Assembly: GCA_003118195.1 (NCBI GenBank)
Contig: BEXV01000111.1
Coordinates: 106,893 to 170,892, forward strand
Direction of reading: 5' to 3'
Length of the DNA: 64,000 bases
DNA from: Hemicentrotus pulcherrimus
Lineage: Eukaryota; Echinodermata; Echinoidea; Camarodonta; Strongylocentrotidae
Part shown: in pieces, positions 38,501 through 47,814 of the stretch
Layout of the letters: each line of letters begins with the position of its first letter
Position numbering within the stretch: position 1 is the stretch's first letter
The notes under the pieces: generated by a model
Told to the model about the DNA's origin: nothing
The model's database searches: none
What the model saw: the letters and a program-made list of their open reading frames with translations, nothing else
Translations under genes and position numbers: made by a program

Positions 38501-41032
38501 ATTTTATCTTTATGTTAAATATCATTTAATTTTGGACAGCCAAATGGTGGTTTTGTACATGTTTTGATAAAGAAGTCAATATAGAATAAGGATTGACTGG
38601 TTATCGTGTGAACGTTGTATCAACCCCTTGGTCTTTACATCATCTGCGCAAAGCCTTCTCCTCCAATGTACCTAGAGATTATACATTTAACATCTTTAAT
38701 AGACAAGCTAGAAATCAGGACTACACCAACATTCTGAAGATTTGCATCCACGGTACCAAAGTCTAATACAGGGAATGAGAGAGAGAGTGAGATCGAGATA
38801 GAGAGAGAAAGTGAGAGAGAGAAAGTGAGAGAGAGAGAGGGAGAGAGAGGGGGGGAAGAAAGGGGAATAAAGAGAGAAATGAGAATAGAGAGATAGTAAG
38901 AGAATGAGAGATAAGGAGATAGAGAGAGGCATAAAGAGAGAGGCATAAAGAGAGAGGGAGGAAGATAGAGATTATCGAGAGAATGAAGAGAGTGGAATTA
39001 ATGATGTGACGCATTGTACAGCAAACATTGCCTCGGCAGATTATTTGATTCCTCCAGAAAGGAGAAGAAAGGATGAGCAATCTTTGCATATATGTCGTAG
39101 TCATCTACATGCTTCCAATTCGTGCATGTGGTAATTGCATTTCCACCTCCAGTACACCTTTAGGTAAGGATGCAAAGTACATATCCTTGCATATACATTA
39201 GGTCTACATATATAATTATATACATTTATACATGGGCAAGACAAAGGTATTTGGTCATTTGCTGTGTCATCTGATACCATGACCCAAAATTAACTTTAGA
39301 AATGAATAGAAATGTAATATGGCAATGAACTAATGCAATCATCAGGTTTGCTGAATTCTACAAGACAAAATACATTGGAGCTTGCCCACATGTAGTATGA
39401 CATATACAACCAAAACTAATTACATTCAATATCATTGCATTTTAATCGCAGTACTAATAAAATGTCTTCAGAAAAAAGTTGTCTAGTCATGAAATTGAAA
39501 TGAGTGATATTTCCCGGCAGTTTGTTAAGTAAACCAAATTGGAGAAATGCAAGGCATCGACAATAACAAGCGCCTGGGACACATGTCACCCAAAATCGAA
39601 GACCAGACCCGCACTATTTCAAGACATTTCCATGTCTACAGGCCTAATGCATAAAGAGTCTGGAGTTTATTCTAGACCCCCTTCCAAAAAGCTATAGGTG
39701 TGAAGCCCAGGAGAAATGTCCTACAAAAGTAACATTACCAATTTGTCAATTTGAGATTCACATATTATAAAACTCATCTTTCAAATATTCACAAAGTTCC
39801 TCATTCTTTATCTAATTTGTTCAACTTTCACCTATTCATGTATCTGATTTTCTGCTCTCATCCAACGAAACTAAGGTAACTAAAATGTTGGATACAATTG
39901 GAATACCATGAAAAGCCTACAGCTTCAAGCAAAAGGTAGGTAGTGTACCTACCAATAGGTCACAAGTAACACCATTAAGATATGAAAGACAGGCATCCTG
40001 TGTCCCACCAAGACAATCCTTAACCGCCTGCAGGAAGGCAGCTTCAACATCTGTCATGCTATAAATGCACAGGGCTGCATTACTGCTCACGGAATCGGAT
40101 TCTGAGAAGGCCGCATACAAGATGCTGTCTGAGCCAGAACCCATGGACATCTGCAGGGCAGGGCCAGCTTTCCCGACGCAAGCTGCCTGAACCAGGTTGT
40201 AAGATGTATCTGGTAGGTTCCTACTGTCACACCTTAAGGTGATCTCTGAGTAGTATTCCATCCTGGCCGTTTCACAAACTCTCCCTAATTTGACATTTCC
40301 AACCTGGTTCATGACAAAATACACAAAGCCATTGTGGATGAAGGTTTCCTTGTAAGAGATGGGGAAACTGTTCACCGAAACACCCAAAGCATAATGGTTA
40401 AGCTCATCTGCATGGTCAAAGCTATCTGAAACAGTCCATCGTATGATAGGATGTGTGAACGAGGTGGCTTCCGCACTTAGTGTGTTTGCCAGATAGAATT
40501 TCTCCACAAGGTTACCTCCTTGTGCCACTTCTGTGATGACCCCAGCTGCTGTGAGTTCTGCCGATTCCCCAGGAACCATTATATTACTGCTATGTACCAC
40601 TTGCTCAATATCAGACAAGTCTCTGACTTCACACTTTCCCTCTGCACTCGTACAAATGATTAAGCTTTCGGCATCTCCTTGAGAAATGGCAAGAATCTTG
40701 GTGATGTCGTCGCAATTGTCATCTTCAGCACAACTTGAGGTACCAGTGCCTCCGAGGTTCTGTAAGTCAGAACCGAGTCTAAACAGAAACTTCTCTGCAG
40801 CAACATAAAAGCTTCCTGTCCTATTGTGCACTACAAAACGATACAAAGTCACATCTTGACTTGGCGGTGTGAATGATGAGAGGCTGTAGGAGTTTAGTAC
40901 TGCAGCTGCTAGTGTGGTTCTGACGATGAGGGTCATGGCTAGGAGTGAGAGGTATATTGCCGTACTGAGATGATAAGGGTTTCTCAGAGATGTCTGTATT
41001 AGGGACGGCATCTTGCTCTTGAAGAGGCTCAT
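4441..41032 (-). CDS. PLXNB: Plexin receptor, probably B-type, N-terminal part (7 coding exons, 3' end outside window)
   Basis: Plexins are single-pass surface receptors for semaphorins that remodel the cytoskeleton in axon guidance and cell migration. The order of the product is: signal peptide (about residues 25-44), Sema domain (about 57-470), PSI domain (476-513, motif CGWC), linker and IPT-like segment (about 540-629) ending in FYDC. Coding segments are 41032-39953, 34398-34201, 27884-27762, 23003-22888, 16099-15976, 7568-7406 and 4537-4441; all junctions have GT-AG borders and compatible phases, giving 633 codons plus 2 nt. The TM, GAP and remaining PSI/IPT repeats must lie beyond coordinate 1. 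The B-type call rests on the segment after PSI1 (FFSVAHLP, then GSYSCRF), which resembles plexin-B better than plexin-A as I know these families. This is inference from recall, without an alignment. Plexin identity is strong; the subtype is moderate. Confidence 0.9.
4674..5118. mobile_element. MITE family B copy split by a family A insertion
   Basis: Left half 4674-4695 (tttggagccagacgggca) and right half 5072-5118 (gttaacacccttctggcttc) match the two arms of family B seen intact at 28219-28289. The break falls where the intact copy has a TTAA. Confidence 0.8.
4700..5067. mobile_element. MITE family A, second copy, nested inside MITE family B
   Basis: Same TIRs and interior as 44394-44759. 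Left border is TAAA (one change from TTAA) at 4696-4699 and right border TTAA at 5068-5071. The outside sequence on the two sides forms the halves of one family B element. Confidence 0.87.
5352..5598. repeat. (CT)n-rich pyrimidine tract
   Basis: Several (CT)n runs interrupted by CCC and TTT over about 245 bp in plexin intron 6. Open frames of Ser/Leu/Phe here are repeat artefacts. Confidence 0.95.
7406..7568 (-). CDS. PLXNB: Plexin exon 6 (linker/IPT-like segment, residues 548-601)
   Basis: Acceptor tctctttccag, donor gtgaga; 163 nt, phase 0 in and phase 1 out. It reads [20 protein letters not shown] at the start, then a CQSP motif before ELPEIQSDG. The pairing of 'V..LP.L..G.SY.C.F' with a later 'V.C.SP' is the first IPT-like repeat signature in plexins and looks most like B-type. 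NVT is a sequon. Confidence 0.86.
9740..9958. repeat. Snap-back inverted repeat, arms of 91 and 96 bp, 32-bp loop
   Basis: Arm 9740-9830 (cactatgaacatgactgac...) and arm 9863-9958 are reverse complements with only a few mismatches and one small insertion (extra bases near 9923). The loop is 9831-9862. It lies in plexin intron 5, so transcripts of the gene would contain a long double-stranded stem. A foldback MITE is the likeliest origin. Confidence 0.85.
11700..11865. repeat. Purine-rich (GA/GGGA) tract
   Basis: About 165 bp almost free of pyrimidines in its second half, in plexin intron 5. Arg/Gly/Glu-rich and, on the other strand, Ser/Leu/Pro-rich frames are artefacts. Confidence 0.9.
14535..14609. 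mobile_element. MITE family B, about 75 bp
   Basis: Imperfect inverted ends: ctgtttggagccag on the left and ctcggaaaagacag on the right, with inner gtcaac / gttaacaccct. Confidence 0.7.
15976..16099 (-). CDS. PLXNB: Plexin exon 5 (end of PSI domain and linker, residues 506-547)
   Basis: Acceptor ctataacag, donor gtacgt; 124 nt, entering in phase 2 and leaving in phase 0. The first codon is completed to Arg, giving RCTQYREC, the last PSI cysteines (C507, C513). It continues [14 protein letters not shown] and ends LPRQQSE. The W followed by a C-containing stretch and then the 'hTPSSLP' turn is the usual lead into the first IPT-like domain of plexins. NIT is a possible N-glycosylation site. Confidence 0.88.
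18712..18850. repeat. Dispersed repeat family C, copy 1
   Basis: Starts cagtcacaccgcc, ends gtttgtgtggctggg (weak inverted ends). Stretches such as ttccaaactg and ggtctggt recur in the same order at 28051-28205. Confidence 0.55.
22403..22435 (+). repeat. Interstitial telomere-like repeat
   Basis: Contains tagggttagggttaa and gggttagggtt, imperfect units of the animal telomere repeat TTAGGG, in plexin intron 4. Degenerate TAGGGT-like units continue to about 22,510. Confidence 0.7.
22888..23003 (-). CDS. PLXNB: Plexin exon 4 (Sema-PSI junction and PSI domain)
   Basis: The 116-nt exon encodes residues 468-505 plus two bases of codon 506. It starts LYRLAVANC and contains the PSI cysteines C476, C482, C485, C498 and C501 with the diagnostic YCGWC. 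Two acceptors lie 8 nt apart: taatag (used here, exon start 23003) and ctctacag (exon start 22995). Only the upstream one keeps the frame from exon 3; the downstream one gives a TAA after four codons. The segment [12 protein letters not shown] aligns with the conserved 'QVTRVPVESC' of other plexins, which supports the choice. Donor is gtgagt in phase 2, matching exon 5. Confidence 0.88.
23004..27761 (-). other. Plexin intron 3 (4.8 kb)
   Basis: Mostly plain AT-rich DNA; the compound TIR element at 26718-27237 is the only structured part. Confidence 0.75.
26718..27237. mobile_element. Compound TIR element, 520 bp, built from repeated GGGGTTA modules
   Basis: The ends CTGTTTTCACACTGG and CCAGTGTGAAAAGAG are inverted repeats, extended inside by TTTGCTTAACCCCGTACT on both sides. 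ATA at 26715-26717 and 27238-27240 may be a 3-bp target duplication. Inside lies a perfect 25-bp hairpin (26742-26766 with 26784-26808) and several more copies of 'ctatagtacggggttaa' and 'gcaattg(c/t)ggtg'. No coding frame. The superfamily is unclear; PIF/Harbinger is possible from the 3-bp duplication. Confidence 0.82.
27762..27884 (-). CDS. PLXNB: Plexin exon 3 (last Sema blade, residues 427-467)
   Basis: Acceptor attccag and donor gtaagt flank a 123-nt phase 0/0 exon of 41 codons, starting VHVMSNTTG and ending LTANQQS. The pattern RLYETV...PILPDM matches the plexin motif 'YE.V......ILRDM' just before the Sema-PSI junction. An NTT sequon lies at residues 432-434. Joined to exon 2 it reads GDLLK-VHVM without a gap, as expected for the family. 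Confidence 0.9.
28051..28205. repeat. Dispersed repeat family C, copy 2
   Basis: Shares ttccaaactgacc, gttcagtct and tggtctggttgtctgtctc with 18712-18850. Its right end has lost the inverted terminus. Confidence 0.5.
28219..28289. mobile_element. MITE family B, best preserved copy, 71 bp
   Basis: Ends ctgttcagagccagaagggc and tctttctggctccaaacag are inverted repeats of about 20 bp; the centre holds ATTAACTC. Too short to code; it is almost a simple hairpin. Confidence 0.78.
28759..28829. mobile_element. MITE family B, degraded copy
   Basis: ctgagagtcagaaaggcgtt on the left and tgtctttctgactctaaag on the right keep the spacing and inverted symmetry of family B with several substitutions. It sits 470 bp from the intact copy. 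Confidence 0.6.
31268..31378. repeat. GA/GGGA purine tract
   Basis: About 110 bp of agagggg-type repeats in plexin intron 2, followed by a short CCCCC run. Confidence 0.93.
32190..32660. promoter_or_regulatory. CpG-containing GC-richer pocket in plexin intron 2
   Basis: Some 17 CpG sites (ctcgag twice, gcgcgc, gccggc and others) occur within 470 bp of otherwise AT-rich intron. Short overlapping frames of 60-99 codons cross it in several phases, a usual effect of GC content, and none resembles a known protein. It could be an enhancer, an alternative promoter or an old insertion. Confidence 0.3.
33068..33290. repeat. (CTT)n-rich pyrimidine tract
   Basis: More than 200 bp of imperfect CTT/TTC triplets in plexin intron 2. 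Poly-Leu, poly-Phe and poly-Ser frames come from it. Confidence 0.93.
34201..34398 (-). CDS. PLXNB: Plexin exon 2 (Sema domain, residues 361-426)
   Basis: Acceptor tattatag precedes ACC ATC CCT; donor gtgagt follows AAG. The 198-nt exon is in phase 0 at both ends and encodes 66 residues starting TIPDNILLG and ending GTQEGDLLK. The [13 protein letters not shown] stretch corresponds to the late Sema blade 'V.F.GT..G.L.KV' found in all semaphorin-fold proteins, and it continues directly into VHV of the next exon. The exon lies 5.55 kb downstream of the first coding exon. Confidence 0.9.
37417..37690 (+). mobile_element. tRNA-derived SINE with ATT tail
   Basis: The head has a polymerase III A box (TGGCTCAGTCAGTAGAG, 37425-37441) and B box (GGTTCGAACCC, 37469-37479) with tRNA spacing. 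A unique body of about 150 bp follows, ending in (ATT)n at about 37661-37688. The anticodon arm does not fold as a proper tRNA stem and loop, and the unit continues well past tRNA length, so it is a SINE. It lies in plexin intron 1, antisense to the gene. Confidence 0.85.
38771..38965. repeat. (GA)n-rich purine tract
   Basis: Imperfect GAGA repeats with 14-bp sub-repeats such as gaggcataaagaga near 38,930-38,955, in plexin intron 1. Confidence 0.93.
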
Positions 41033-41046
41033 CTTGAATTGTGTCC
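39953..41046 (-). CDS. PLXNB: Plexin first coding exon: signal peptide and most of the Sema domain
   Basis: The exon begins after a polypyrimidine tract and acceptor ttttgtag at 41047-41050. It carries 14 nt of 5' UTR, then ATG at 41032-41030 with A at -3. A second in-frame ATG follows at residue 8. Residues 25-44 ([12 protein letters not shown] core) are a signal peptide. The Sema part starts near TLYRFVVHN; the pattern [20 protein letters not shown] is the first beta-propeller blade typical of plexins. Later hallmarks are the [10 protein letters not shown] and ALCIYS segments and many cysteines (C101, C107, C127, C134, C253, C268, C285, C322, C340, C348, C357). NRT at residue 70 is a possible N-glycosylation site. 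The exon ends in phase 0 after CDLL, followed by donor gtaggt. A single large first coding exon is usual for plexins. The open frame continues past the donor for 12 codons, which is intronic read-through. Confidence 0.92.
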
Positions 41047-44000
41047 CTACAAAAGAAGAAAAAAAAACAACATAAATGAATGATTTAAACAAAATAAATA
41101 TTGCATCACTATTCCCTCAGTACTATTATTATTATTATTAACTTGACAAATCAAATTGCTAAGAAAACTACTTGAATTTAAAATATAATACATATATACA
41201 GCCACAATTTTAACTAATATTTTATATACAAGAATTATAAACCTGAATTATTCTAGTCATTCTTCAGCGACATTCATATGCACACTCTCTGTATAAGCAT
41301 ACATGTACATTGTATATACTGCACACCTGGCTACTGTCAGTGGCTCTTTCAAGTGAAAAGTCAGACTTGCAGTGTTGCACTAAGGTCATGGACCGATACT
41401 ATGAAGTAGTAGCTCCATGGTTGCACACAGAAGCTGAAACAACCTCATGTACCAGCAGGCCTGTACATCAGATCCAGCCTGCAAAATTATTTCACTCTGA
41501 ATTTGTAAAAGGCTATATATTTATGGGGGGGCTGAAATTGTGTTTTTTTTTCTTCCAATATCAGCCTTTATATTCTCATACATGTCGTATAGACTATGTT
41601 TCCAGCTGGACTTCAAAAATATATAAAATCCACTTGCACGGTAGCACCCCATGACATCACAAAGTATTTGCCAAATATGGCAGTGAACTTGATGGTGCAT
41701 CCTTCAGAGGCAGCTCTGTGCTGCCCTGTCATTACCGAGATCAAGTTGAACAACCCCCTACGGGTAACCGGTTTGGTCAATTCCAGGTCAATGACAGGTC
41801 ACAGGAGGAATGCAAACTGACGGCCTGACTAGAGGCCTAGGAGAAAATGGAGGTGCATTTCTACTAGCCTGACCAAGCTTGAGCCTTAGATATTAGACCA
41901 ATAATCAATGCTTCTTGAGAAAAATTTGAGTTTGGATTGTCCGGTATTCATAAGGCCAAGTGAAGTGATCCAAGCTTACTCAAGGAATAAGCTTGAGCTT
42001 CAGAGCTTATATGTACCGTCAATCCAGTTACGTGTAAAACACGAAGTTGTCATGATTATAAACTATACAGCCATCTTTACGGCAAGAAACTTTTGGAAAG
42101 TACACAATTAAGGGTCGTGTCAGTTGTGATACATGATTTCATGGCATAAAACTTTCTAAAGTCGAAACTACTGACAAGATTTGCAAACATCAAATGCACG
42201 CAAAATTGTCTGGTTATACACTATGACTTTGTGTGAGACTGAGAGCATCTTCATCCTCGAATTGCCCACTGAATGACTACAGAGAGCTCGCTTTTTCACA
42301 AACAAGCCAGACTTTGCTTGGGCTAATACATCCAAGCTACATGTAATATCTCAAGCAAAATATTTGCCTCAATCTTCACTGTGAATGAGCTCAACCTAGT
42401 TGTGACTGGGCTTAATTAACTTGATCAGAAATAGCCGGACAAATCTGGCTAATGGAGACAGTCCTTAACAGAGACAGTAAATAAGTCCCTTTACAATCAT
42501 CATCTCTCTCTCTTGTTGTCATGAGTGATCGGAAGGCATTATGATGACAATCAGCAGCCAAGCAAGAAGGTAATGATGCATAGAATTCAATCTTCTATCT
42601 CTAATATGCTATCATTTATCCTTCCATAATTAGGGGCCTTTAAGAGAGAGAAAAGAGATTGCACCCAAAAAAAAATCATACTATAGTCTATGATCTGCTT
42701 GGCACAAGTATCTTTTAATAAAGAGCAATTATTTTCATACATAAACTACAGTACAAAATCATAGCCATACTGTTGAAACTTCAAAGGATTTTCATCAAAA
42801 AATATCATTGAGAAACAAAAGGGGGAAAGGGGTAACTATTTCAAGCTTGAAATTTTAAGTTTTTACTCTCTTTCCTTGTCTATTAAATTTTACAAGATGT
42901 CACTAGCCTGTGTATTTTCTGAGGTGATAAAGATATGAATCTTATATAATAGGTTCAAAGGTTTATTAAAATTCAAAATCAAAATCAGTGAAAGATCCAA
43001 ATTTCTCTTGAGGGGGGTGGGGGTTAAAGTGGGTCCTGATGAGGAAGAAAAGGGTCTCAAATACTAACAGTGTCTTATTTTAACAAAAAAAGGATGCCAA
43101 GAAGAGAGAAGCACACAAATGACACAATTACAATTTTGAGCATGCTCTGGACATAATAGATTAGTTACACTGTATTTTGCAGGGGGGCAAGTACCCCGAT
43201 GCAACCCCCACCTCTCCTGGACCCATCACTGAAATTTCCTACAAAAGAACTACAACATAGTACAAGTAGACTACATGAATGACGTTATAATCTCCCGAGG
43301 TCTTACTCTATGGTATAGACCAACACTAGATACATGTATACTCTAACATATAAGGGGTCTTCGTCATTTTCAGCCTGATACAGGCCTGCATGGGTACAAA
43401 GTCTCTATTTATCTGAAATATCTCAACAACGTTTGGAAAACCGAAACAAATTATATAGAACCAGTGAAATAGGGTTGGGCTTGAGGGGGTTGGAGAGCTT
43501 GGAGGTGCTAGTGAAGTGTAAAATTCTCCACTTTCTTGTGACCTGTACAGTTAGCATGTGAAATGAATCTTGGTTTTTTAAAAAAAAATGAAATGTTGTA
43601 TAAAAACACCTGATGAGAAGGCAAGACAGTAACTAAGAAAGAAAAACTGACAAAGAGAGAGAGCAAAGGAGAAGAACAAATACAAAAGAAGAACAAATAC
43701 AAAAGAAGAAATAAGAAGGAACTGTGATGACCAAAGATAAAAGCGTGAGAATCACTGTTCATATGCAGAGATAGAAAAAGAAAACAAGAAGACAGAAGGT
43801 AGGGAGATGGATAGAAAGAAAAATGAAAAAGGATACATGGAGAGAGCAATAGGGAGGTGAAGAGAGGGAAAGGAAGACAACGCAAAAAGAAAAAGTAATT
43901 GTCACTGTTTAATCCCCCTTTCTGAGGCTTTCATTTCTTTATAGCTTTGTCAGCAAATAATATGTTTGTACTGAAATCACAGCATGAGAAAATCCTCATC

Positions 44001-44393
44001 CTTGCAAAACAAGATTATGATGTTTGAAGTGGTTCCAAATTGTATGGATTCTTTTAGCTCTAAAAGTTTTGATTAGTAATTCTAACTATAAGTACTTTAA
44101 ATTATTTAACATCAGACAGATTGATATTGTAGAGTTCCAGAGTCTAGACTTCTAGTCTTGAGTGGTCATATTAAATTTCACTTTCCTCCCTTATCATAAA
44201 CTGAAGACACAATTTGTCAAATAAAGTTGAGTGAAGTTTTGTTCTGGCTTGAATAAATGCAGAAATATAGGAAAAGCAGATCAACAAAGATTGAAGAAAA
44301 GTTATAAAGTTTTTAAAGTTGTGATTGATCAAACACAAACCGGCAAGTATGTGATTACCTTTGTGAGCACCTCAACTTGATGCATGCTTTTAA

Positions 44394-44759
44394 AGGTAAA
44401 GACCAGTTATGGTCAAGCGATTGCATTGTGAAAAAAACGTTGTGGAATCGATCAGAAAAGGTTGATCATCTAGCATCTAGCATCTGCAAGGTTCTGGAAT
44501 CATCAAAATGATAATAAATTTGGCCCATTCTTCGTAAAGTTACAAGCACTATACACAGACAGCTGTATATGGGACTACCCTATATCTCTCACAGGCCATG
44601 AGAGAAACAATTTTATCAAATATATGAATTAGTAGGCGGTTTCCCGGCAAATTTTTCATCATCATGTATTAGTCAAAACATATTCTTTCACATGATTGGT
44701 AATGAGAGCTTCCATTTCATTTTTTGAAATTGGGGAGTTTCCAATACTGGTCTTTACCT
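44394..44759. mobile_element. MITE family A, complete copy (366 bp, TTAA target)
   Basis: Ends are inverted repeats AGGTAAAGACCAGT and ACTGGTCTTTACCT, bordered by TTAA at 44390-44393 and 44760-44763. The interior is nearly identical to 4700-5067 and, in reverse orientation, to 1-122. TTAA target choice points to piggyBac/Kolobok-type mobilisation; no coding capacity is seen. Confidence 0.88.
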
Positions 44760-46123
44760 TTAATAGGGAATGCACTAAGTTGATTATGTATAAGTCCTCT
44801 CATGACTGACCTGTACAAAATTCTCATATTTTGGAGACGATTCTCTTGTGTGTGTTTTTCCAGAGACAATCCCTTTAATTGAACAGGAAGTTTGTAAATC
44901 AATTTGCCAATGGTTACATGTAGATACCAACCATGAACGTTGGTCCTGCAAATTTGCCAAACCAATTTTTTATCTATGCCAAACATGCCCCATTTCCTAG
45001 CCAAGGTTGGGCCAGATGAACACCTTTTCCTGGTCAAATTTAAAAACAATCACAAATGTGGCTGTGCTGACAAAAGTGTAACAAAAATGCCAATGAGTGA
45101 TGCGCCTGGTAAATATTAAAATAAATGATGACATCTCCACACGCCATGGAGAGAGCAGGAGGAAAAAATTGTGTATTCAAATATTCTTGTCCTGCCAGTT
45201 GTGCTCAAATATGAGGATGAAATATTCATTAAGGCTTATCTGGAGTAATTCTGCTAATAAAATCAAATTTTCAGGGAAAAATGACTCAAAGTAATTCTGA
45301 ATTATGTATCCAGCAATAAATGGGCTGTTTCGACCACAAATAATATAAACAAGGTAATGAACACTTGCTGGAAATGACATTCCTTGAAAAGCACAGATAA
45401 CATTTCCACCCAGATTATGACAAGCTATGCCCACCTGTCTGAATGACTACATTAAAGAATTGAAGATCAACCTTCTAATTTTTTGTTGCTTCAATATTCT
45501 ACATCTGCAAATACCTAAATCATTGGGCAAATAACACTTAATTGTACTTTTGAACATTTTGTGTGAGCTCCATTTTACTTTACAAGAAGTTACTCATGAT
45601 AATCGTCAAGCTTGCATTAAATATCAAATGTAATAAAGTAAACATGGAAATTAGGTCTGTGTTTTAGAGAGCATGCCCCAAGTATTGTACCTTGATCTCA
45701 ATCTCATACAAGAGCTAAAAGTAGATGAGATATGAATGTTTGGCTATCAATGAATGAAAGGTTGAACAAAATCCACCATCAAGTATGTAATTATGTGACA
45801 CATGGGTCATGAGATTAATAGTGGTCTTACAATCATCTGATACACAGTCTTGATGAACTCACAAATACATTTAGGCTCTCCATTTTATTTTAAAGACATG
45901 GCCTAAATTATCCATCCTACACAATATTTCCACTATACATGAATTCATTCATAAACAAAATATTTTCCATTTACTTTATAGCTGTTGAGAGGTACATGTA
46001 GCCATTAACTAGTCATGCACAGTATATTTTGGAATACTTTTTCTTGTTTAATATTTATGTCAGTAAAAATCTTTGTGATGTATTTTATCCAGATTAAGGT
46101 TGTTAACTGGCAAACATGATAAA

Positions 46124-46595
46124 AGGGCAATCCAACCTTGTAGTAAGTTAATTTGTATGAAAGCAGTAACAATAAGAAAATGGCGGAATAATGATCTCTC
46201 ACCAATAATAAGAAAGTTATAATTGTTTTAAAAATGAATCACTTTATCCATGTGAACATCAAATTGGCGATTTGGTCCGTGGATTGTAACATACATGTAT
46301 GCATGGACTACTATATATCTGTTTTTCTCCTAAGCGTTTTCTACCTTCAGGCATCATTTACAGGTCCTCTGATTTTGAAAGAAGGAAGTTTTAGTTATTC
46401 TGTGCGTTGGAACAAATGGGAAAGTTGTCCCCCACAAAATAACAGTGACATTACCGATTCATCCAATTTAAAGAGCCTTTACCTAATTACCTACATTGAT
46501 TACAGATTTCAAAAATTCATAACTTTTTTGTCTGATTTCATTCAAACTTTCACCAGTCTACCTCTGGAGTAGTTTTCTATCAAGGTTGGACTTCC
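46124..46595. mobile_element. Probable TIR repeat of about 470 bp
   Basis: The left end agggcaatccaaccttg and right end caaggttggacttcc are imperfect inverted repeats, and similarity extends a little inward. A 112-codon open frame crosses it but resembles no family I know. No clear target duplication. Confidence 0.45.
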
Positions 46596-47260
46596 ATTTA
46601 ACTGAGGTGTATAAAGTACAGGCAGACATGTAGTTTAACAACAACACAAACAAAGAAAATAAAGTAGGATCGATACAGAAAGTAAATGATTGGTATAAAG
46701 AGAGGCTACACACACATGATACACTATAAATATGCACTTTTAACTTTGCACCTTACAGGTGCAAATCAAGCCGGCCTGCATGTAATAAAGAAATAGGTTA
46801 GAGGTATGGAGCCTATATGCACACATACTCACTGTCATGAGGAACACAAACCTCACTTTTGCTCTGCTTTTATTTCAATAAGAAAAAGAAACAAACTTCT
46901 AGGGCTGTAAATCCTGGGACAAAATGCAGAAACTTCAACTACTTACAAAGAAGGGGACAAATCTGATACCTCAGTGAGCTTCACTTTTTGTGAGAAAAGC
47001 GGATTTATTCCAACAGACATTACTGCTTTCAGCATATGGGCAAACAGGGGGAAGAGAGAGATAAAGAAAAGGGATATTTCTTTTGGTGAGACGTTGAACA
47101 GGTTAAATAAGAGAAGAGTTTCCCTTATTGACTGAAGTCTTACAAAGGATCTCACGGCTGAGTTCCTTCTTGGCCTGTCTAATGAGTAATGCTCTATTTC
47201 ATCCCACCAAGCCAAGATTAAAAAGCTAAAGATCACTTTCCCTTTAACCACCCCCTCCCN

Positions 47261-47284
47261 TCTCTCTCTCTCTCTCTCTCTCTC
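47261..47284. repeat. (TC)12 microsatellite beside an ambiguous base
   Basis: Pure TC dinucleotides right after an N at 47260. The N probably reflects unresolved repeat length. Another N lies at 29896, also beside TC repeats. Confidence 0.93.
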
Positions 47285-47789
47285 ATTTACTTTATGATAA
47301 CTAATGATGTATCCTTTTCTAAAAATACAAGTAGCCCTTTTTTATGAGTTACTAAAAACTGATGAAGCTAAAATATAGGTATATGTAAAGGATACAAGAC
47401 AGAACTCTTGTAAAAGGGGGATTTATGGGTCTTATCTATGAAACGCTGATTGATGATGAAGGCAACCACATTGTCTCCTAAAATGCCAGTAATAGGCAAA
47501 GTGTTTTGCAAGAAGAGGGCTTACACCTACAAGACTGTATAGGTACTACATGAAGCAAACTGATGGTATCTTGAATTGCGATGGCCTTCACCTTGAAAGT
47601 CCAAAATAGAGCAGGTTTTCAGGAAAGCATTCATTAGAGTTAAGCCAATGAATACCTTGCCCAGGGTCATCTGATTACCCCACTGGATTCATTCAAGCAA
47701 CAGTCTTTATCACTAGGGATACACTCTATACAGTTAATGTACAATGATTTACCCCATTTTACTCCATCTATTTATTGAACATAAGTGGT

Positions 47790-47814
47790 TAATAATAATA
47801 ATAATAATAATAAT
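47790..47814. repeat. (AAT)n microsatellite, possible SINE/LINE tail
   Basis: Followed by catttattaggcgctt, so on the minus strand it would be the ATT tail of a retroelement end running from about 47,880. The body was not recognised. Confidence 0.6.

Larger units (their letters stand above)
34399..39952 (-). other. Plexin intron 1 between coding exons 1 and 2 (5.6 kb)
   Basis: Holds the tRNA-SINE and the GA tract. At about 34,810-34,960 the palindromic word tacatgta and its variants are dense. The rest shows nothing notable. Confidence 0.75.

Noticed and set aside
41033..41092. Start of the plexin at the most upstream in-frame ATG (MFKSFIYVV)
   Set aside because: It lies in the polypyrimidine tract and upstream intron; the acceptor at 41047 removes it.
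42960..43240. Inverted pair around ggtgggggtt and aacccccacc
   Set aside because: Pairing outside the G/C run is poor.
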